DNA of 64,000 nt. Source: Mycobacterium sp. AT1. Its GTDB lineage: Bacteria > Actinomycetota > Actinomycetes > Mycobacteriales > Mycobacteriaceae. A model generated the notes under the pieces. The model ran no database searches. It saw nothing but the letters and a program-made list of their open reading frames with translations, and was not told the DNA's origin. Location: positions 1-64,000 of the forward strand of contig NZ_MVOC01000008.1 in NCBI RefSeq assembly GCF_002043095.1. The letters run 5' to 3'. Below, piece by piece: positions 15,202-23,697 of the stretch (positions within the stretch are counted from its first letter, which is position 1; each line of letters opens with the position of its first letter). A program made the position numbers and the translations under genes.

Positions 15202-17139
15202 ATGACCACCGCAGCACCCGCTACGGAGAACGACGACGATGCGGTCGCAACCTTGGTCGGCGGCCCACCGCCTCCGCGCTGGTACGGGCCTGCGCTGTCG
15301 CTGCTGCTGCTCGGCACCGCGACGTTCTGGACGATCGGACTTAGTCAAAATGGCTGGGGCAATTCGTTTTACGCCGCCGCCGTACAAGCGGGTACGCAGA
15401 GCTGGAAGGCGTTCCTGTTCGGGTCGTCGGATGCGGCGAACACGATCACGGTGGACAAGCCGCCCGCGGCACTGTGGGTGATGGAGGTCAGCACGCGACT
15501 GTTCGGCGTCAACTCCTGGGCCATTCTGCTTCCCCAGGTACTACTCGGCGTCGCGTCGGTGGCACTCGTACACGCATCCGTGCGTAGGACTTTCGGCCCG
15601 GCGGCGGGTTTGGTCGCCGGCGCGCTGCTCGCGTTGACACCGGTCGCCACGTTGATGTTCCGCTACGACAACCCCGATGCGCTCCTCGTGTTCCTGATGG
15701 TGGCCGCGGTTTGGGCGCTGCTACGGGGAGTCGAGAGCGGTCGCACGCGGTGGGTCGTGCTGTGCGGCGCCGTGATCGGTGTCGGCTTTCTCACCAAACA
15801 GCTACAGGTCATGTTGATCGTGCCGGGTCTCGCCTTCGCTTACGTGGTCGCCGCGCCGCCGCGGTTGGGTACGCGGTTGCTTCAACTGTCGGCCGGCTTG
15901 GCGGTGTCCGTGGTGGCCGCCGGTTGGTGGGTGGCGCTGGTGGAACTGTGGCCAAGGGCCGATCGGCCCTACATCGGCGGATCCTCCGACAACAGCTTCC
16001 TGCAGCTGACGCTGGGCTACAACGGCTTGGGCCGCATCCTCGGCGGCGGAGCCGGTGGCGGCGGCGGACTACCGATTTCCCCCGCCGGTGGCGGACCGGG
16101 CGGTCCCGAGGGCCCACCCATGTTCGGCTCCTCGGGCATCACCCGGATGTTCAGCACGGCGTCCGGGACCCAGATATCGTGGCTCCTGCCCGCCGCCGCG
16201 GTGGTCCTCGTCGCCGGACTGGTGTTGTGCGGCCGTGCTGCGCGCACTGATCTCACCCGGGCGTCGTACATCGCGTGGGGCGGCTGGCTCCTGGTTACCG
16301 GCCTGGTGTTCAGCTTCATGTCGGGAATCTTTCACGACTACTACACCGTCGCCCTCGCGCCCGCGGTCGCCGCGGTCGTGGGCATGGGGTCCGCACACCT
16401 GTGGCGGCACCGTGACAAGCGCTGGGTGACAACGCTGTTGGCGGTCACCGTGGCCGTGACGGCCGCCTGGGCATGGGTGTTGCTGGGTCGAGCACCGGAC
16501 TTCGTACCTGCCCTGCGCTGGATCGTCGTGGCACTCGGTGCGGTGGCAACGGTTGGCCTCCTCGTCAGCGCGGTGCGGCCGGGGGTGACCATTGCAGCCC
16601 GCGACCTGTCGGCATGGGCGGCAGGAGTGGCCGTGGCCGCCGCCCTCGCCGGTCCGATGGCATTCTGCATCCACACCGTCGGCACTGCGCACACCGGTCC
16701 GATCGTCGTGGCAGGTCCGTCGACGGGAGGAGGGCTACCCGAGCCCCCTGGCGGCGGTCACCTGCCCGGACAGGGCAAGCCGTCCGAGCAGGTGACCGGG
16801 CTGCTGTCCGCCGATGCCGAGAACTACACCTGGGTCGCCGCGGCGATTGGGTCGATGGAGGCGTCGGGATATCAGCTGTCGACTGGCGACTCGGTGATGC
16901 CCCTTGGTGGATTCGCCGGCGCGGACCCGGCACCGACGTTGCAACAATTCCAGGAATACGTCGGAGCTGGACGCATTCATTACTTCCTCGAGTCGCCTCA
17001 CCCGGGGATGCCCGACTTCCGTACCGAGTCGGGTGCCAAGTCGGAGTCCAGTCAGATCGGAGGCTGGGTCAAGGAGCACTACACCGCGATCACGGTGGAC
17101 GGCGTCATGCTCTACGACCTGACAGCCGTCGCGGGCTGA
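15202..17139 (+). CDS. ArnT/PMT-like membrane glycosyltransferase (GT39/GT83 type)
   Basis: A 645-residue polytopic protein with about 12 hydrophobic helices and a C-terminal exported domain of about 130 residues. The first periplasmic loop carries the conserved FYAAAVQAG ... SWKAFLFGS block, then VDKPPAALW, as in YkcB/ArnT-like enzymes that take sugars from polyprenyl phosphates. A Gly/Pro-rich loop (GGGAGGGGGLP) interrupts the middle. The ATG at 15202 with GAAGGA just upstream marks the true start; the longer frame begins in non-coding-looking sequence. A paralogue is at 30206. There is no GT2 partner beside this copy. The acceptor is unknown. Confidence 0.85.
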   Translation: MTTAAPATENDDDAVATLVGGPPPPRWYGPALSLLLLGTATFWTIGLSQNGWGNSFYAAAVQAGTQSWKAFLFGSSDAANTITVDKPPAALWVMEVSTRLFGVNSWAILLPQVLLGVASVALVHASVRRTFGPAAGLVAGALLALTPVATLMFRYDNPDALLVFLMVAAVWALLRGVESGRTRWVVLCGAVIGVGFLTKQLQVMLIVPGLAFAYVVAAPPRLGTRLLQLSAGLAVSVVAAGWWVALVELWPRADRPYIGGSSDNSFLQLTLGYNGLGRILGGGAGGGGGLPISPAGGGPGGPEGPPMFGSSGITRMFSTASGTQISWLLPAAAVVLVAGLVLCGRAARTDLTRASYIAWGGWLLVTGLVFSFMSGIFHDYYTVALAPAVAAVVGMGSAHLWRHRDKRWVTTLLAVTVAVTAAWAWVLLGRAPDFVPALRWIVVALGAVATVGLLVSAVRPGVTIAARDLSAWAAGVAVAAALAGPMAFCIHTVGTAHTGPIVVAGPSTGGGLPEPPGGGHLPGQGKPSEQVTGLLSADAENYTWVAAAIGSMEASGYQLSTGDSVMPLGGFAGADPAPTLQQFQEYVGAGRIHYFLESPHPGMPDFRTESGAKSESSQIGGWVKEHYTAITVDGVMLYDLTAVAG

Positions 17140-17191
17140 TGATGACACGGTGGGTGGTCGATTTGCCCGTAATCGTCGAGCCACCGGCGGA

Positions 17192-17947
17192 TCATCGGGT
17201 CGCCTGAGCCGTCGACGGGGTGACGGTCGGATTGGTGAATCCGCGTGGCGGCTTGAGGATGTATCCGGTCCGGCGCAGGGTGTGAATCATCGGGTCTCGT
17301 CCGTCGTCGATCCGTCGACGCAGGTAGGACACGTAGAGCCTTACCTGGGAGGACTGCCCCGTGTAGTCGTAGTGCCACACCCGTCCGAGGATCTCCCGGA
17401 TGCCGAGCGCCCGGCAGGGGTTGCGGACGAAGAAGCGCAGCAACGCGAATTCGGTTGGTGTCAGGACAATCTCGTCACCGCCTCGCCATACACGCAGATG
17501 CTCCTCGTCGAGGACGAGATCGCCGACCGATGCCACGGGACAGATGGACTCGTGATCTACCCCGTTGTCGCGCATCAATTTCCGGACCCGCGACATCGCA
17601 TCCTCGATACTGAATGGCTTGACCAACCAGCCACCAGGGTCGGCGTCCACCACGGGACGCGACCGATCGATGGACTTCTCGTGCAGCAGAATCGTCAGGA
17701 GCGTCGGCTGTGACTCGAGTAGGCGATTGAGCAGCAGTTGACCATCCATGTCGGGCATCCGAAGGTCGACGATCGCCAGATCGGGTCTGAAGCACCGTGC
17801 CGCGGACAGGGCCGAGGCGCCGTCACATGCGGTTGTCGTACGAATGCCGCTGGCGTTGAGTGCAATTGACAACATCTCCGCCACGACGCGTTCGGCGTCG
17901 ACGACGAGCACCCGTGGTGATCGGCCGTCGAGGTGGTTCCGCGACAT
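17192..17947 (-). CDS. OmpR/PhoB-family response regulator, orphan
   Basis: A 251-residue regulator with an N-terminal receiver and C-terminal winged helix. The phosphoacceptor is Asp61 (IVDLRMPDMDG) and the conserved lysine is Lys110 (LVKPFS). The acidic pair is D17-A18-E19 rather than the usual DDE, and the Thr/Ser switch segment reads TILLHEK, so phosphorylation chemistry may be altered. The winged helix has VLTPTEFALLRFF and YVSYLRRRID. I use the ATG at 17947 with GGAGCAGG upstream; a GTG at 18004 overlapping the CotH stop (GTGA) is a real alternative. It ends the VTC-DUF4956-CotH operon and has no adjacent kinase. Confidence 0.88.
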   Translation of the reverse strand: MSRNHLDGRSPRVLVVDAERVVAEMLSIALNASGIRTTTACDGASALSAARCFRPDLAIVDLRMPDMDGQLLLNRLLESQPTLLTILLHEKSIDRSRPVVDADPGGWLVKPFSIEDAMSRVRKLMRDNGVDHESICPVASVGDLVLDEEHLRVWRGGDEIVLTPTEFALLRFFVRNPCRALGIREILGRVWHYDYTGQSSQVRLYVSYLRRRIDDGRDPMIHTLRRTGYILKPPRGFTNPTVTPSTAQATR

Positions 17948-18000
17948 GACCTGCTCCGCACCGCTCGCCGACTGGTCCCCCGCGCCGACGCGATGGGAGA

Positions 18001-19446
18001 TCACTGAAGCCTCGCCGCGTCGAGGCTTTCCATGCGTTGCGTGATCCACGCATCGGTGGTGGCAACCGCCGTCGAGAGCTGTTGTTCGTCAAGACCGTCG
18101 GTGATTGGAACCGTGGCCGCGATGTCGCCGAGCAGGGCCTTCGCGGTCCCGTCTGCGTACATCAAGTCATAGAGCTCCCAGTAAACCTTGTGGTAGGTCG
18201 GAGCCCACGCGGCCGACGCGAGGAAGCGGGTCTTCAGCTGGTTGCCGAAGTCCGGTGCCCCGCCCGGGGAGTTCGGCATCTCGGTGCCCGGTGGGGGCCC
18301 GATCTGCACCTCCTCATCCGGCTGGGTGGTGGCACCGCCGGTCATCGCCAGGTTGAGATCCCAAGACACGACGTCGATCTTCTCGTCCGACAGGTCATAC
18401 CAAAGGTAGTAGTTCTGCCCAGGTCCTCCCATGTCGTCGCCGTTGCCGAGCAGGTTCTGCGTGGCAAGGTAGCGGGCCAGCGAGTCGGTGTCGACCCACT
18501 CGGAGAGGTGGTCGTCGAACTCCTTCTCGTCGGCCCCGTCCAGCCATGCCAGGAAGTTGATGATCGGCTGCAGGTTGCCGTCGTCAACGGAATTGATCTG
18601 CTTGAACTGGTCGGCGTAGAGCGACTGGTCCGGTCCGCGATACTGCAGGCGCGAGCTCGCATCGGCCTTGTAAAGGTAACCGTCGCTGTCGAACAACGAG
18701 TTTGCGTACATCTCGTCGGGGTGCTCGAGCAGGAGCCGTGTCGTCGTCTTACCGTTGATCGTGTAGGTGGAGTACGCATAGCGCTGACTGGGTTGCCCGG
18801 TGTGCGCCGTCAGTGACAGTGCGAGTGCCTCGTTGACCACGGGCGATCCCGGCCGTATCGACAACTCGGTGAGCCCCTGATATCCACGGCCTTCCGCGTT
18901 CTCGTCGAAGCTGATCAGCAACGGTAGCGACGTGGGGTCCTCTGCCGAGGCGACGGCGATCCCGGTCATGCCCCCGGGTGGTCCGCCGACGCCGCCGGAT
19001 GCTGGCGCACCGGGGGGACGCGCCCGGTCACCACCCAGGCCCATCAACGTCGAATTCCCCTTGAGCCTCACCGCCGCGTCACTGATCTGCGTGCCGTCGA
19101 TGACGACGTCCGCCGTCACCCACTTCTTGTCCCCGTCCTTTTCGTACGCTGAAATCATCCTCTTGTATTGCGCATCGGAAATATTCACGACGAGTGTGTG
19201 TTTCGCGTCGTCGTCGAACAGGTCGACCGTCCCGGCGATGTTGTCGGTGATCTCCGACTGCATGATCGTCACATCGCTGGTGATGTATGGCCGAATGCGG
19301 TAGGGACCCACCACGGTCGTCAATCCGATCACGACGGCAGCGAGCAGCGCCAACACCTTCCAGTGCTGCCGCAGTCGCACGGGCACTCGGTGGGCCAGTC
19401 GCCTCTTCGGTGGTTCATGGCCCGCGGGCAGGTCGGTCTCCTGCAT
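18001..19446 (-). CDS. CotH-kinase family membrane-anchored protein
   Basis: A 481-residue protein with one transmembrane helix near residues 30-50 and a large outside domain of the CotH type, a protein-kinase-like fold first known from spore coats. Visible blocks are DAAVRLKGNST, LPLLISFDEN, RYLATQNLLGNGDDMG, NYYLWYD and VVSWDLNLAM, where the last resembles the metal-binding WDLD motif. A Gly/Pro-rich insert (GAPASGGVGGPPGG) follows the first block. Its ATG overlaps the DUF4956 stop by one base. CotH, DUF4956 and VTC genes recur together in many bacteria without a settled function; phosphorylation of an envelope component is plausible. Confidence 0.85.
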   Translation of the reverse strand: MQETDLPAGHEPPKRRLAHRVPVRLRQHWKVLALLAAVVIGLTTVVGPYRIRPYITSDVTIMQSEITDNIAGTVDLFDDDAKHTLVVNISDAQYKRMISAYEKDGDKKWVTADVVIDGTQISDAAVRLKGNSTLMGLGGDRARPPGAPASGGVGGPPGGMTGIAVASAEDPTSLPLLISFDENAEGRGYQGLTELSIRPGSPVVNEALALSLTAHTGQPSQRYAYSTYTINGKTTTRLLLEHPDEMYANSLFDSDGYLYKADASSRLQYRGPDQSLYADQFKQINSVDDGNLQPIINFLAWLDGADEKEFDDHLSEWVDTDSLARYLATQNLLGNGDDMGGPGQNYYLWYDLSDEKIDVVSWDLNLAMTGGATTQPDEEVQIGPPPGTEMPNSPGGAPDFGNQLKTRFLASAAWAPTYHKVYWELYDLMYADGTAKALLGDIAATVPITDGLDEQQLSTAVATTDAWITQRMESLDAARLQ

Positions 19447-20123
19447 CAGATGTCGGTCTGGTCGTATCCGGTCAGCACGGTCACTCGCTGGCCTGTGTTG
19501 ACGGCGCTGAGTTCGGCGATGAGCTCACTTCCCTTGCGCCCCTTCTTCAACTGCGTGGTGTAGTAGAGCTCGTTGAGTGCCCCCGAGCGTGCGGACTCCG
19601 TCGACACCAGCTCGAACTCCGAGCAGAAGTCGACGAGCACGTCCTCGACACGCGCGGTGTACTCGGGTTCCGGCGGAACTTGCACCTTGACCACCTGTCG
19701 TTGAACGTCGAGCTTGAACCAGTTGAATCGGTACATGATCATCAGCACCAGGCAGATCACCACCGTGGCGGCGACGGCAAGCAGATAGAAGCGGGTACCG
19801 GTCGTCATGCCGACCGCCATGGCCAGGAAGATGAAGCCGACGTCGCGAGTCTCCTTGATGGCGTTGCGGAATCGGATGACCGACAGCGCGCCGACGAGCG
19901 CAAAGGCGCGGGCGATGTTCGATCCGACGACGAGCATGATCACCGAGATCACCATGCACACCATGACCAACGTCTGAACGTAGGACTGGCTGTAGGACAC
20001 GTTCTTGTGCGTGTATCGGTAGACCCATCCGATGATCGACGCCAGCACGAATGACAGCATCAACGACGCCGTCACGTCGAATATGGTGAACGTGCCGCTG
20101 AGGTCTTGCAGGTCGATGGTCAT
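19446..20123 (-). CDS. DUF4956 membrane protein
   Basis: A 225-residue protein with three to four N-terminal transmembrane helices. They are followed by the family signature GALSVIRFRNAIKETRD and another helical pair, then a soluble C-terminal domain of about 80 residues. The ATG at 20123 has an AAGGGA Shine-Dalgarno sequence; longer reading upstream is out of character. It lies 47 bp after the VTC gene and overlaps cotH by one base. In yeast, VTC polymerase couples polyphosphate synthesis to membrane passage; DUF4956 could supply the membrane path here, which is inference. Confidence 0.88.
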   Translation of the reverse strand: MTIDLQDLSGTFTIFDVTASLMLSFVLASIIGWVYRYTHKNVSYSQSYVQTLVMVCMVISVIMLVVGSNIARAFALVGALSVIRFRNAIKETRDVGFIFLAMAVGMTTGTRFYLLAVAATVVICLVLMIMYRFNWFKLDVQRQVVKVQVPPEPEYTARVEDVLVDFCSEFELVSTESARSGALNELYYTTQLKKGRKGSELIAELSAVNTGQRVTVLTGYDQTDI

Positions 20124-20170
20124 TCCAGACCGTCCCTTCGATGTGTGTCGAGTGATGCGATGGTCATGTA

Positions 20171-21052
20171 TCAGGTTGCTGTCATCGTGTTTTCGGCCGG
20201 TGACGTGACGAGTTCCGGCGATCCGTCGCGTGACCGAGGGGCCATCCCGAAGGCCTGCACCGACTGGCAATACTTGGAGACCCGGATCACCGACATGTCG
20301 ATGCGGGCCGCGAGATCGGTTACCCAGTAAGGCACCCGTTCGTTGGCCTTGATCTCGACGACGGCGAGCTTGGGCGGGATGATGAACCGGTTCGGCGCCC
20401 CGGAGGCGAAGTGGAAGTCACGGTCACGACCGTGCACCTGGTGGTCGATCGTCACCCGCAAGCCCACGTCCGCGTCGCGGCCAACGAACGCCTCCCGCAG
20501 ATACCCCGTCGTCACGATGGGTCGCAGGTCGAGGTTGCCGACCAACGTCGTCACCTCATCGACGAAGCCCTTCTGAGACCGGTGGCACTCCAACGCTTCC
20601 CGCGCGTCCAGCCACTGTCGCGCGTCTCCGTACGGCAGTTCGATTCGACGCTTTTGCGTCACGCGATTTACGCGTTGCTTGATTTCGACTTGGACGGGGG
20701 TCTGGTCGGTGCAGTCTGCGGGCGTCCCGTAGAGGCGCATGCGCAACTTGCGACGAAACCGCAGGCCCTCGATCTTCTCCCAGTAGAACCGGAGATCCGA
20801 AGTGTCGTAGTACAACGACGTCACAGGGTATCCACCCTGCGGCGAGAACGGATCCGATGCCATCCGAGCCACGAGTTCGGAGCGCAGCTCGGCGACCCTG
20901 AATTCGTCTAGGAAGTACTTGATTTCGTATCGGTTGAACGAGTGCAGGCGACTCGCCGTCTGTTGGTAACCGGTTGGCTCTGTAGGCACGTCGTCGGGCG
21001 GGTGTTGCGGCGCTGCGGCCCTTCGCGTGAACCATGTCTTCAAATCCTTCAA
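20171..21052 (-). CDS. VTC-domain polyphosphate polymerase-like protein
   Basis: A 293-residue soluble protein matching the VTC tunnel domain. Basic and acidic residues that line the tunnel appear in order: RYEIKYFL near residue 40, SLYYDT, RRKLRMRLYG, VEIKQRVNRVTQKRRIELP, and VVEIKANERVPYW. In yeast Vtc4 this fold makes polyphosphate from ATP. Bacterial VTC proteins lack the SPX sensor, as does this one. The start at 21052 is an ATG followed by DLKTWFTRR. It opens the operon VTC, DUF4956, CotH and response regulator. Whether the product is polyphosphate has not been shown here. Confidence 0.88.
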   Translation of the reverse strand: MKDLKTWFTRRAAAPQHPPDDVPTEPTGYQQTASRLHSFNRYEIKYFLDEFRVAELRSELVARMASDPFSPQGGYPVTSLYYDTSDLRFYWEKIEGLRFRRKLRMRLYGTPADCTDQTPVQVEIKQRVNRVTQKRRIELPYGDARQWLDAREALECHRSQKGFVDEVTTLVGNLDLRPIVTTGYLREAFVGRDADVGLRVTIDHQVHGRDRDFHFASGAPNRFIIPPKLAVVEIKANERVPYWVTDLAARIDMSVIRVSKYCQSVQAFGMAPRSRDGSPELVTSPAENTMTAT

Positions 21053-21145
21053 TGCTGCAATACCTTTCGTCGACGTTCACATGTCGTTCATCTACCAAAG
21101 CAGGTGCGGCTGTGGATGTCGTATGAGTCGCGTAACCGATCGGTA

Positions 21146-21373
21146 TCAGGGCACCGGGACGACGGGCGGCGCTTCCTCGGCGGGTCGATCCGTGGACGCC
21201 GTCAGCGGGGGCCACGAAAGCTTTGTGGGCGGCCATGATTCGATCGAGCTGCTGCCGGGACCGTCGTCATCGTCGTCGTCGTCATCATCATCGGCGTGTG
21301 CGACCCACGCGACGCCTACTGCGACGGCGGTGGCTGCCAGCAGCGCGGCGACCGTTCTCCATGCCGCCCTCAC
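21146..21373 (-). CDS. Small secreted protein with poly-Asp tract
   Basis: A 75-residue protein. A signal peptide runs to AWVAHA, and the mature N-terminus would be a run of ten aspartates followed by GPGSSSIESWPP, then a Pro-rich tail ending PPVVPVP. It resembles no family I know. The ATG at 21373 overlaps the stop of the MspA-like gene by 4 bp (ATGA), which supports that it is translated. A string of acidic residues could bind calcium, polycations or a basic surface. The coding tract is a trinucleotide repeat and so could vary in length between strains. Confidence 0.65.
   Translation of the reverse strand: MRAAWRTVAALLAATAVAVGVAWVAHADDDDDDDDDDGPGSSSIESWPPTKLSWPPLTASTDRPAEEAPPVVPVP
21263..21292. 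repeat. Trinucleotide (GTC/ATC) repeat coding for poly-Asp
   Basis: Ten tandem triplets of gtc and atc on the plus strand, read as GAC/GAT (Asp) on the minus strand in the small secreted protein. Mixed codons suggest an old repeat under selection for Asp. Confidence 0.8.
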
Positions 21374-21993
21374 AACGGGAGCACCTCGCCGTAGACGTTC
21401 AGGGCGTCATCCGAGGTATCCGAGCTCGTGATCGCGGACGCGAAGAGTCGCGCAGTGACCGCACCGCCACACTGGTCGACTTGCACGTGAGCGTCGAGAA
21501 TCGAGATGGTGGCGACGGATCCCTTGAGTGCCTTGGCACCGAATCCGACAGCCTTGATGCCCCCCGACTTCAGCGTCGTACCGATGTCGGGACCCACGCC
21601 CACTTCGTTGTCGTCGGTGTCGAAGAGGTCGGTGTCGACGCTGAACCCGAGGTCGAGCCCGTCGTCGAGGTTGACCTGACACCCGAGCTGTGCGCCGACC
21701 ACCAGCTGGCCGGTGTTGATCGGGTGATTGCCGACGCCGTCGACGGTGAGCGTGACCCTGCCGCTGAGGTAGCCCTCCTTCGAGAGGAGCGCATTTGCCA
21801 TGTTCGGCACCGCATCGTATCGCGCATCGGTCAGGGACAGCGTCACCTGCCAACCGTCGATCGTCGTCACCTGGCGGACGACGTCGGGCACCCTCACGGC
21901 TTCGGCGTGCGCCACCGGGGCGGGGCCGCCGAGCATGGCAACGATCACCGCCGCGACGCCAGCTCCCTTGCGAAACAACAACTTGCTCAACAC
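21370..21993 (-). CDS. MspA-like porin family protein
   Basis: A 207-residue exported protein. After a signal peptide ending APVAHA, the mature part has the MspA pattern: GWQVTLSLTDARYD, GYLSGRVTLTVDG, NTGQLVVGAQLGCQ, and a C-terminal block with ARLFASAITSSDTSDDALNVYGE. It keeps the overall length of MspA but has two cysteines (GCQVN, DQCGG) not found in the classical porin, so a disulfide may stabilise it. The start is taken as the GTG at 21993, which gives a normal signal peptide; a start at 22035 adds 14 residues. Pore function is inferred. It follows the histidine kinase by about 105 bp. Confidence 0.82.
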   Translation of the reverse strand: MLSKLLFRKGAGVAAVIVAMLGGPAPVAHAEAVRVPDVVRQVTTIDGWQVTLSLTDARYDAVPNMANALLSKEGYLSGRVTLTVDGVGNHPINTGQLVVGAQLGCQVNLDDGLDLGFSVDTDLFDTDDNEVGVGPDIGTTLKSGGIKAVGFGAKALKGSVATISILDAHVQVDQCGGAVTARLFASAITSSDTSDDALNVYGEVLPL

Positions 21994-22098
21994 CCCACGC
22001 TCGACGAGTTCACGCGTCGGCTGTCGTAGCCACACGTTCGGTCCCGCGCAGCATGCCCGGCCAACATGGGCCGTTGCTGTGCAAACCGTATGGAGGCG

Positions 22099-23697
22099 CT
22101 ATCGCCCGCCGGTCGCGGCAATGGCCGCCGACGTCATGCGCGAGCCAGCTTCCAGGACGTCGGTGGCCGAACCCGACTCGGGCAGCGTCACGGTGAAGCA
22201 GGTGCCCCTTGCGCTGCTGTCGACTGCAATCGTGCCGTGGTGTGCGGTCACCACGGCACGAGTGATCGCTAGTCCAAGTCCCGTGCTGCCGGCGGCCCGG
22301 GATCTGGATCCGTCACCGCGGGCAAAGCGCTCGAATACGTTGGGCAACAGCTCCAGTGGAATTCCCGGCCCGTCGTCGACGATCGTGAGTGTGACGGAAC
22401 GGTCGAGATTCGTCGCCACGGACGTGACGATCTTCGTCCCTGTCGGGGTGTGCACCCTGGCGTTGGACAGGAGGTTGGCCACCGCCTGGAAGAGTCGCGA
22501 CCGATCCCCGATCACACTGACCGTGTCAGGAGGAATGTCCAAGACCCATCGATGGTTTGGTGCTGCGATGTGGGCGTCGTGGATGGCGTTGATCAGCAGG
22601 TCCGACAGGTCGACCGGCTCGCACTCGATGGGCCTGCCGGTGTCGAGTCGGGCCAGCAACAACATGTCTTCGACGAGCTCGTTCATCCGTCGAGACTCGT
22701 CGCGAACCCTGCGGAGCGCGTGCGCGAGGTCGGATCGGTTGCGTAGGTTGCCCTGCTCGTCGGTGTCGCAGACGAGGCGCTCGGCGAACTCGGTGTACCC
22801 CTGGATCGACGCCAGCGGTGTGCGCAATTCGTGGCTCGCGTCCGCAACGAACTGGCGGACCCGCGTCTCACTGGTGTGGCGGGCCGTCAGACCCTCTGCC
22901 ACCCGGTCGACCATTGTGTTGAAGGCCGTACCGAGCCGACCCATTTCGGTGTGCGCCGTCGCAGGGTCCACCGGCTCCAAGGGTGTCGGTAGGCGTACCT
23001 CCCCCCGATCCAACTGAAGACGGGCGACCCGTTGCGCGGCCAACGACATGCGCGACAAGGGATCCAGCTGGCGACGGATGATCACCATGACCGCGGCGAT
23101 GGTGGCCAGAAGCGCCACCAGCGATGACACGGCGATGATCCAGGCCGCGGAAGCGAGAGTCGCCTCGACGTCGGCCATGGGAAGCCCGGAGACGACAACC
23201 ACATTGGTCTCCTCAACCGGAACCGCCGTGAGGCGATAGTCGCCGACTCCAGCGAGCGCGACGCTGACCATGCCCTTCGTCGGAACCCGCGCGAGTTGGT
23301 CGACTGCCGTGGGACTCAGCGCGATCCGGTTGCCGGTGGGAGTGATCACCGCGGCCTCGGCCACCGTGTCACCCGATCTCACGGCGCCGACCGTGCCAGA
23401 CGACTGGCCGGGCCCGTCGAGGAACAACGGGCCAGGTCCCGAGAAGCGGACGACCGGCAGCTTGCCCATTTCATAGAACATCGTCGACCGCGACTGCGCC
23501 TCGAGCACCTGCGCGTCCAATTGGGCCATGAGGTAGCTCCTCATGGCCAGCAGGGTCCCCGCGCCCACCGCGACACACAGACACACGCCTAGGCCCGTCA
23601 CGACCGCGACCAAGCGGATGCGGAGCGGCCAGGTTCGGGGCGTGAAGAGGCGGATTACCCGCGGGCGGTTGGTCGCGCTACTGAGGTTTGATGACAT
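22099..23697 (-). CDS. Sensor histidine kinase
   Basis: A 532-residue membrane kinase. A first transmembrane helix at about 28-50 and a second at about 183-207 frame an external sensor domain of about 130 residues. A HAMP segment follows, then the dimerisation helix with phospho-His289 (VADASHELRTPL), N box VANLLSNARVH, G1 box VDDGPGIP and G2 box GSTGLGLAI. It resembles the TcrY/TrcS kinases of mycobacteria. It overlaps its regulator by 20 bp. The kinase could also phosphorylate the orphan regulator at 17192, which belongs to the same gene run; that is inference. Confidence 0.93.
   Translation of the reverse strand: MSSNLSSATNRPRVIRLFTPRTWPLRIRLVAVVTGLGVCLCVAVGAGTLLAMRSYLMAQLDAQVLEAQSRSTMFYEMGKLPVVRFSGPGPLFLDGPGQSSGTVGAVRSGDTVAEAAVITPTGNRIALSPTAVDQLARVPTKGMVSVALAGVGDYRLTAVPVEETNVVVVSGLPMADVEATLASAAWIIAVSSLVALLATIAAVMVIIRRQLDPLSRMSLAAQRVARLQLDRGEVRLPTPLEPVDPATAHTEMGRLGTAFNTMVDRVAEGLTARHTSETRVRQFVADASHELRTPLASIQGYTEFAERLVCDTDEQGNLRNRSDLAHALRRVRDESRRMNELVEDMLLLARLDTGRPIECEPVDLSDLLINAIHDAHIAAPNHRWVLDIPPDTVSVIGDRSRLFQAVANLLSNARVHTPTGTKIVTSVATNLDRSVTLTIVDDGPGIPLELLPNVFERFARGDGSRSRAAGSTGLGLAITRAVVTAHHGTIAVDSSARGTCFTVTLPESGSATDVLEAGSRMTSAAIAATGGR

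Noticed and set aside
17140..17191. Terminator hairpin between the ArnT-like gene and the convergent regulator
   Set aside because: GTGG/CCAC arms are short and broken, so I could not support a stem.
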